Assembly: GCF_910592395.1 (NCBI RefSeq)
Contig: NC_088315.1
Span: forward strand, 14,119,808 to 14,183,807
Reading direction: 5' to 3'
From: Lineus longissimus
Taxonomy: Eukaryota > Nemertea > Pilidiophora > Heteronemertea > Lineidae
DNA: 64,000 nucleotides
Shown: piece after piece, positions 57,321 to 64,000 of the stretch
Position numbering within the stretch: the stretch's first letter is position 1
Layout: every line of letters starts with the position of its first letter
Made by a program: the position numbers and the translations under genes
Notes under the pieces: model-generated
What the model was told of the DNA's origin: nothing
Database searches by the model: none
Seen by the model: the letters and a program-made list of their open reading frames with translations, nothing else

Positions 57321-57334
57321 TCTCCCTTTCTTTG
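57321..57334 (-). promoter_or_regulatory. Polypurine tract
   Basis: CAAAGAAAGGGAGA on the minus strand lies immediately 5' of the 3' LTR. This is the position and composition of the plus-strand DNA primer of LTR retrotransposons. Confidence 0.8.
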
Positions 57335-57667
57335 AAAAAGAAGAAAAAGTTAGAAGACATACAATAACAATGATACATGAAGATGGAATAAAGATAAGAC
57401 CATTAGAGGATTCAAAGGTCTGTAAATAGATTCAAGAATAAGTCACTTTAACTACAACAAAGTAACAAATTGAGAAGGGAAAAAAAAAACACACCAAATG
57501 TGATAAAAAAATTTAGAAAATTACTGATTTTACGTTTTGTAAGTTTCTCTAGTTTCCACACTATTCCAGATTACTCAGTTTTCCAATACCACTATTGAGT
57601 AGAAGACTCAAAACTTATACCAACATGAACCAGTCTAGTTAGCACGACACTCTACACAAGTACACAT

Positions 57668-60600
57668 TTACTTGACATAGTCTTTCAGGTGGTTTGGAGC
57701 ACTTGAGACTCTTCCTGTTCTCAACTGTTCTGGAGGTTTAGAAGCAGGAGTAGGAACTGACCTGACTGGAGCTGAACCTGGAGGACCAGAAGCAACAGGC
57801 CTTGGAGCTGCAATAGCAGGAGTTTCTGGTGGCCTGGGCTGAGTAGCAAGCTCAGTTTTCTCATTCATCAACAGATGGCGCCTCATGGGCTCATAGATTC
57901 CAGATTCTCTCGTTCTCAGAATGTGTCTCCTGTTTCTAACTATGGTCTTGCCAGAGGGTGTGACCAACTTGTATGACCTTGGACCATCAGCCTCAGACAC
58001 AAATTTGGCTGGTGTCCAGGTTTTACCAGTTCTGTACCTCACAGTATTATTTCTAGTCAAGTTTGGAAGTGGTTTCACATGCTTGTCATAGTGTACCTTG
58101 TTTCTGGCTTTACATTATTGCAACCTGCCAGTCACTTGCTTTGGGGACAACAATTTAGGCTTCAGCAGTGACGGATTTGTAGGCAATCTAGTCTGTGTCC
58201 TTCGTCCCATACACCTTTGTACAGGGGAACCCAAGACATTGTCTCTAGGGGTGTTCCTATAGTCCAACAAAGCCAACTGAAAATCTGTGCCATCTTGCCT
58301 ACACTTCTTCAGCATGTTTTTAGCAATCTGAACTGACTTTTCTGCTAGGCCATTTGCCTGTGGATTCTTAGCACTGAATGCCTTGATTTCAAACCCCCAC
58401 TGGGTACTGAAATCTTTCATATCACGACTAGTGTACTCCGAGCCAGGATCAGAATACAAAGTCCTGGGGATGCCATGGGTGGCAAAGACTCTTTTCAGTT
58501 TGGATATGACAACAGGTGCACTATGATCAGGTTTCAGTTCATCCACTTCAAAATACCCAGAATAGTGATCTACAGTCACAAGATAGAAATCATCATCTAG
58601 TACAAACAAGTCTGATGAAACAGACTGCCATGGTAGAGTTGGCACAGGAGTGCTCATCATAGGCTCTTTCTGCTGTTGACTTCTACTGGCTTGGCACAAT
58701 GGACATTTGCTTACAGCTTCTTCAATCTGCTTGTTCATTCCAACCCAAAACAGAACGTCTCTAGCCAGCTGTTTTGATTTGACAATCCCTTGATGCGAAC
58801 TATGTATCAACTCTACCATGTCCTTATGCATCTGCTTGGGTACAATGACTCGCTCTCCTTTGAAAAGGATACCATCATACACAGTGATCTCTGCCCTATA
58901 GTCCTAGTATGGCTTCAGAACATTTTCTACCTTGGCTCTGTAATCAGGCCAACCTTTGACAACCTGGTTTCGCAACTTCTGCAACTCAGCATCATTCTCA
59001 GTATTTGTCTTCAACAACTTCAGTTTGGAATCAGAGAAAGCATGTACAGTAGGAATCTCCATAGCACAGACTTGGTAGTCATGCATGTCATCAACTAGGC
59101 CTCTGTAGTGACAATCTTTCAATGGAGCTCGGCTCAGACAATCAGCAACAGGAATATCTTTCCCTGACTTTCCTATCAGTTTGAAACTGTATGGTTGCAA
59201 TTTCAACAACATCTTCTGTAATCTCAAGGGAACTTGTCCCAAGGGTTTCTCAATGATGTGGACAAGAGGCAAATGGTCTGTCTCTACTGTGATGTCATTT
59301 CTGCCATACAGTAGGTGGTGAAATTTCCTACAAGCAAAAACTATGGCCAGAAGCTCTTTTTCAATCTGTGCATATGCTCGTTCAGTCTGAGTCAGGGTTT
59401 TAGATGCATATGCTATAGGGTGGTCATGTTGCGTCAAGACCGCACCGAGGCCCCCCAACGAGGCATCGCAAGAAACCACTATCGGCTCAGTCTTGGAGTA
59501 GTAACTCATGACCGGGGCTTGTATCAAAGCCGCTTTGAGCTTCTTAAAAGCTTGTCGCTGTGGCTCATCAAAGTGAAATGGCTCTTCAGACCCTTTGCCA
59601 TCTTGTCTCTTTTTGACAACCTCTCTCAAGTCACTTGTCACATCAGAGAAGTTAGGAATATACTTGGACAAGTATGTGGCCATTCCTAACAATGTACGCA
59701 CTTCTTCTTTACAAGTAGGCTCAGGAAGTTCAACAATGGCTCGAACCTTCTCTGGCGACACAGTCACACCTTCATCAGTCAAAACATGACCAGTGTAATC
59801 TACCTCTGGCTGCGCGAACATGCACTTACTCAACCTGAACGTCAAGTCGCTTTCACGTGCTGTCTCTAGTGTTTTCCTCAGTACTCTACAATGGTGCTCA
59901 ATGTCACCTGTGTGCAACAAAATATCATCGAAGATATTGGCGAAGTTTTCCATCCCAGCGAACATTTCTTCTATAGCCCGCTTGTATATCTCTGGAGCAG
60001 ACTTGACACCCATAGGAAGACGTTTGTACATGTAGCGCCCCCAAGGGGTAGAGAAGCAAGTAAGCAGTTGACTCTCATAGTCCAACTGTAGCTGGAAGAA
60101 ACCTTGATTAGCATCAAGTACTGAAAAGTACTTGCTACCCTGAACCTGAGTGAGTACATTTTCAAGTGTTCTAATAGGATGGGTCTCTCTGAGGAAAGCC
60201 TTATTCAAGAACTTTGGATCTATACACACGCGTACTGACTTGCCATCCTTCTTATGCACTACATGCAGTTGACTACACCAGGGTGTTGGGACACCGGGTG
60301 GTACCTTGGAAATAATGTCATTACTCTCTAGGAAATCTATTTGTTTCTTGGTCATATCTCTCAGAGCTGCTGGTATAGGTCTACTACCATATGACACTGG
60401 ACCATCTTTGTACTCTGGATCAATGGACAGATGAAACTCACCAGGTAGCTTGCCAACCCTTTCATCAGGAAACCTGTCTGGAAAGTCCCTAAGTACCTTC
60501 AAGATAGGTTCTGGTACTTTCTCAACATTTGAAATGCGCTTCAGGAATTTGTCATCAAACAATGGCTGGTCTCTGACATGGAATACACGCTTCACTAGGC

Positions 60601-61927
60601 CTAACCTTTCACTATCCTTTGCACCAAGAAGATTTGGCACATTGCCAGGTACAACCTCACACTCAATTGAGTGTGTTTCACCCTTCATGATGACATCAAA
60701 TGTTGTTTTGCCAACAGGCACTACAGTAGTGTTACCAAAGGCAGTGATGGTAGATGCTGTGGACTTGAGCTGCAGGTGACCATGCTGTTGCATTCTGTCA
60801 AAAGAGGTTTTGGACATGGTGTTGCAATGAGCCTGTGTATCTATTTTCATTCTAATGGCACCACGTCCATTTTCATAGGGAGTATGCAGCAGTACAGTCC
60901 AAGTATCACCTGCACTGTCTCTAGTAGTTGATCTAGTCTTGATAGAGTATATGTGGAGGGAGTCCATCTCCTCAGTGGGCTCATAATCATATGACCATGA
61001 CTGTTCTTCATCATAGTCACATTCACCATCGATGAAACACACGTTCTTTTTCAAGCACTTTCTCTCGAAATGACCATACATGTGGCAATGTCTACACTGT
61101 TGATCATAGGCTGGACACTGTCTAGGGGCATGTTGATGACCACACTTTTGGCATGACCCATGATACTGATTTTGGCTGTGGCTGCGACGTCCACGACCAT
61201 ACCCGCGTTGCTGAGCTACTCTTGGGGTTGAGCGTCCACGTCCATGATGTTGACTCACAGTGGCACCTCCAAGGGGATAGTTTGTGTACCCGCGACCCCG
61301 TGATCTAGATCGACTACCACCACGCCCACGATAGGCTGCGTTCACTTCCTTATCACCAGCAGTGTTGTTATGCTTTTTAAACAACCCTGCACTTTCAGCA
61401 CGTAGTTCCAATGTCTGGCACTTTTCAATCGTTTGCTGCAACGTCAGATCCTCGTCCCACAGCTTCTTCCTTAATACTTCGTCTTTGACACCGTTAGAAA
61501 TCTGAACAGACATCATTCGGTCCTCTTTGTCACCGAATTCACACAATTTCGCTAGGCGACGCAGGTCAGTGATATAATCTGAAATTGTCTCATTGCTGGC
61601 CTGCATCCGCTTTTGAAACTTGGTAATGTGGCTTTTAACCAGTTTCTTTGGTTCAAAGTACTTATCAAACGCTGAGCAGACCTTGTCGTACTTGTCCTTG
61701 TCAGCGTCTGCTTCGAACACCAGTTCATTTTGAAACACTTTAATGTACTGCTTCCCCATTTGATACAGCAAGAGGGACACCTTCTGTTTCTGTGCTGCTG
61801 TTCCTTGCCCACTAGCAAGGAAATATAGATCTAGTTCGTCCTTGTATTCTCTCCATGAAGTGGCGAGCACTCCCATGTCGTGAGAGGCGGGGGTGAACTT
61901 AAGGGGAAGTATTCCCTGAACGGCCAT
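57668..61927 (-). pseudogene. gag-pol polyprotein, one frame with two in-frame stops
   Basis: The frame is 1420 codons including the final stop. Gag occupies about residues 1-250, with a capsid-like helical core (ISDYITDLRRLAKLCEFGD near 115-133) and an Arg/Gly-rich stretch, then two CCHC-type knuckles (259-291, the first irregular). The protease has DTQA at 363-366 where families normally have DTGA or DSGA. The reverse transcriptase spans about 530-710, with VCIDPKFLNKA and IFDD (665-668). RNase H has D821, E858 and D884. A TAG at 58904-58906 (codon 1008) separates RNase H from the integrase: HSSH...CPLC zinc site, D in SSDLFV, D in SDPGSEY and E in NGLAEKSV. A TAA at 58115-58117 (codon 1271) precedes a basic C-terminal segment with YDKHVKPLP and VRYRTGKTW. 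The frame is otherwise intact, so inactivation is recent. Confidence 0.92.
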
Positions 61928-62105
61928 TTTGGATTCTGCTGTGGTGAATGTTCAAATGCACTACGAATGTACAACGATGTTCTCGGGCACTGATCTTGCC
62001 TCGACTAAAATCAGGCGGCACGCATAAATGTCAATAGGGGAAATCGAGTTTCTCACTTCTATTGATTCACCGATACTCTGCCTTTCTTTTCATGTCCTTG
62101 ATTTG

Positions 62106-62128
62106 CGAATCCCACTTCTAGGACACCA
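62106..62128 (-). promoter_or_regulatory. Primer-binding site, probably tRNA-Leu
   Basis: On the minus strand TGGTGTC starts right after the LTR end and is followed, after two extra bases, by AGAAGTGGGATTCG. This is complementary to the 3' end of a leucine tRNA (T-arm TTCGAATCCCAC and terminal GACACCA, as I know from animal tRNA-Leu). The two-base bulge is inferred from that comparison. Confidence 0.7.
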
Positions 62129-62211
62129 TGTAACGACCTCCGAAGTCAGTCGCAACTCGTGTCTTATGTTGGCCATTATTTATCGTCGTCCTAACTTCAG
62201 AGGTCGTTACA
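62129..62211. repeat. Rearranged 5' LTR: inverted U5-U5 junction
   Basis: The inner 18 bp (62129-62146) equal the end of the LTR in the element's own orientation. The outer 65 bp (62147-62211) equal the last 65 bp of the LTR in the opposite orientation, with one difference from the 3' LTR. The LTR start (TGTAGTG...) and its promoter region are absent. The outer edge GGTCGTTACA directly abuts the CTCGA duplication. Confidence 0.85.
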
Positions 62212-62216
62212 CTCGA
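62212..62216. repeat. Target-site duplication, right (CTCGA)
   Basis: This is the partner of 57201-57205 and directly abuts the outer end of the rearranged 5' LTR. Confidence 0.85.
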
Positions 62217-62689
62217 CCCCCTCACCGGAAAACCGTAAGGGCGGCCGGATTTTTTTCTTTTGCAAATTAAAAAACAGCATTCTGACTTCCTTACCTGGAA
62301 GTGGCATCACCTAAAAAACTGCAGTGTTGGAGCTAAAGGAGAGTTAAAATTGCCTTTTTACTGAAATTTGAGATTGCATTGTTTTTGGGACGTACTGTAC
62401 CTGTCATTAAAATGTACCTGGGGCAAAACAAAAGGCATGAAAAGGTAGCTCAGATCATGTACTTTCAATTTCAATAGGCGGTGTTTAGTGATAATTCTGT
62501 TTGATGCACGAAAATTGACAAAAGACTTAGCCTATTTTGAGGGATAATGCATGTTTTTTTAAAAGGAAAATGAGTAGGAAATGGTTAACAGCCGTACCCC
62601 AAAACTGTGGGGTTATTTTCGAAACCAATCCACCAGCCTTCATAGTACCCTAGGACAGGTCTGTGGTAGAAATTACAACTAGATCTGTT

Positions 62690-62940
62690 GACCCCCCACC
62701 TTGCCACCATTTGCATGATCCTGCATGGTGGTATCATGGACTGACACTTAATAGCTTTAGCGGTTAAGTAACGTGCCACGGTTACACTCAAACTTCAAAT
62801 TTACACCATTTGACATATGTGACCTTGAAAATTAGGTCAAATCAAAAACCCATACGATGTCTGATGTATCCTTGCTAGGAGTACCTACCTTAAAAATATT
62901 ATCGACAACAAGTCTCTAAAAAGCGAGATATTGCACTTTT
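62690..62940 (-). repeat. Composite-repeat monomer, reverse orientation
   Basis: The complement carries 'ggtacctactcctagcaagg'-type, 'atgggtttttgatttgacct' and 'aattttcaaggtcacatatg' modules. The left end 'gaccccccaccttgccacc' plus 'tgcatggtggtatcatggac' matches the end of 52801-53150. Confidence 0.7.
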
Positions 62941-63699
62941 TGGCTCACCGTTGGGGGAGTCTATACAATGGCCCTGTGTTCGTCGTCCGTCGTCGTCATC
63001 CGTTGTATCGTGTGGCACGTTTCTTAACCACTAGTGCTATGAATTTGAAACTTTGTACACATGACCCCCTAGGTCAGAGATACTCTGATACTGAATTACG
63101 GTCCGGTCTGGTTCATGACTTGGCCACCAGGGGGCCAAAACTAAAAACATAAAAAGTGTGATATGTCTCTTATTAATGATCCGTTTTCAATAAAAATGTT
63201 ATGGTAGGTACTCTTAGCAAGGATACATCACATATCTTACGGGTTTTTGATTTGACCTACTTTTCAAGGTCACAGAGGTCAAATGGCGTAAATTGGCCCT
63301 AAGGATGTAACTATGGCAAGTTTCTAAACTGCAATGACTATTGATCCTAAATTTGGTACACATGTACCCCTTAGTCAGGTGATCTCAGGGACCGAAGTTC
63401 GTTCCAATATGATTCACCACTTGACCACCAGGATCAAAATCCAAAAACCTTAAGAATGTGATTATTCCTTAACTGCTTGCCCGATTGCCACCAATTTGAT
63501 ATCATGGGTACATCTAACCACCATACAGTGTATGTCACACAGGTTTTTAATTTGACCTACTTTTCAAGGTCACAGAGGTCAAATGGCTTAAATTGGCCGT
63601 CCGGCCGTAACTATGCCATGTTTCTTAACCGCAATGACTATTGATCACAAATTAAGTACACATGTACCCCTTGGTCAGGTAATCTCAGGTACTGAAGTT
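62940..63699 (+). repeat. Composite-repeat head and two monomers
   Basis: The head is 'ttggctcaccgttgggggag' with 'gtccgtcgtcgtcatccgt'. Monomer 1 has 'ttggccaccagggggccaaa' (63119) and 'caaggtcacagaggtcaaat' (63264). Monomer 2 has a diverged core ('gaccaccaggatcaaa', 63422) and another 'caaggtcacagaggtcaaat' (63566). The array ends abruptly where the second Ty3-type fragment begins near 63700. Head-to-head with 62690-62940. Confidence 0.8.
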
Positions 63700-64000
63700 T
63701 TAGCCAATGGCAACCATACGATCCAACTCATCCTTCACTTTGTCGCTAATTTTGTGTGGGACATTGCGCGGCGGCAATTGGGTCAGCGTCACATTTGGAT
63801 CAACATTGATCTCATATTCATGGTTCTTGAGACACCCAAGGCCTTCGAAAAGATCCTTGTTCTTCTCAAGTAGTGCCATGGCGCGTTTGCTTGACTTGTG
63901 GGCAGTTTTCTGCGATTTTGTCAGTTTACCAGCAGTCTTGGCTTGTTTGGGCATAGGAGAACCAGTACCTACCTCTTGCACTCTACGAATCAGGCCTAGT
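63700..64000 (-). pseudogene. Second Ty3-type pol fragment, running off the right edge
   Basis: The minus-strand frame encodes KNKDLFEGLGCLKNHEYEIN, VDPNVTLTQLPPRNVPHKIS and VKDELDRMVAIG. This is the linker before the reverse transcriptase in Ty3-type polyproteins (the '..DLF.GLG.L....Y.I.VD....P...PPR.VP....' pattern). It breaks off at 63700 against composite repeat, so the copy is 3'-truncated within the window; its 5' part lies to the right. The sequence differs clearly from the corresponding region of the 57206-62211 element (FPDRFPDERVGKLPGEFHL), so it is a different family. Confidence 0.8.

Larger units (their letters stand above)
57206..62211 (-). mobile_element. Ty3-type LTR retrotransposon, nearly complete but inactivated
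   Basis: The 5.0-kb element is transcribed leftwards. Reading from the right: a rearranged 5' LTR remnant (62129-62211), a primer-binding site (62106-62128), a single gag-pol frame (61927-57668), a polypurine tract (57321-57334) and a very short 3' LTR (57206-57320). A perfect CTCGA duplication flanks it. Domain order gag, zinc knuckles, protease, reverse transcriptase, RNase H, integrase places it in Ty3-type elements. It is inactivated by two in-frame stops and by loss of the 5' U3. Its RT and integrase motifs resemble the large invertebrate group of elements with fused gag-pol; the exact clade needs a tree. Confidence 0.93.

Noticed and set aside
59315-61029. Several plus-strand frames of 60-124 codons within the Ty3-type element
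   Set aside because: They are antisense shadows of the gag-pol frame.

Overview
This is a gene-sparse, repeat-rich eukaryotic window, almost certainly from a marine invertebrate bilaterian. The signs are small coding exons with GT/AG introns, metazoan families (ethanolamine kinase, a six-cysteine-loop tetraspanin, PAN/Apple-like modules), a CR1/L2-like LINE tail, a Ty3-type retrotransposon, tRNA-type SINEs and many foldback elements. Interspersed repeats of the type 'ttttagctcacc ... gtccgtcgtccgtc ... aaggtcacagaggtca ... ggcccttgggcctcttgtt' resemble what I recall from mollusc, hemichordate and lancelet genomes. I cannot fix the phylum from sequence alone.

Layout, left to right. An ethanolamine kinase exon lies on the minus strand at 889-1145, and its downstream exons lie beyond the left edge. 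From 1.7 to 6.8 kb the sequence is repeats: a MITE pair, a 50-bp minisatellite, a 172-bp hairpin, a 597-bp foldback transposon with a 9-bp target duplication, and a 37-bp-type minisatellite split by a truncated LINE. A complete eight-exon tetraspanin gene (274 aa) runs on the minus strand from 19338 to 11826. It faces an unrecognised plus-strand exon at 20793-21460. From 21.7 to 31.7 kb lie foldback elements and long arrays of the composite repeat. At 33.86-36.36 kb, two tandem paralogous terminal exons of an unrecognised family lie on the minus strand; a PAN-like exon upstream at about 38.1 kb may belong to one of them. A plus-strand gene with four phase-compatible exons between 42597 and 51903 ends in a stop codon. 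It carries a PD...E-x-K signature split exactly by an intron, which suggests a PD-(D/E)XK nuclease-like protein of a family I do not recognise. A three-exon minus-strand gene with a Cys/His-rich segment lies at 55.7-56.9 kb. A nearly complete Ty3-type element occupies 57206-62211. The right edge holds another composite-repeat array and the start of a second Ty3-type pol fragment.

The genes show no common pathway. Observations most worth a second look: (1) the candidate PD-(D/E)XK gene; (2) the Ty3-type element, flanked by a perfect 5-bp duplication although its 5' LTR is replaced by an inverted U5-U5 junction; (3) about 20 copies of a CTCF-like core together with spaced nuclear-receptor half sites inside the composite repeats; (4) the tandem paralog pair with conserved acceptor positions; (5) several foldback elements with readable target duplications. 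All exon models were made by eye from splice consensus and phase, without transcript support.
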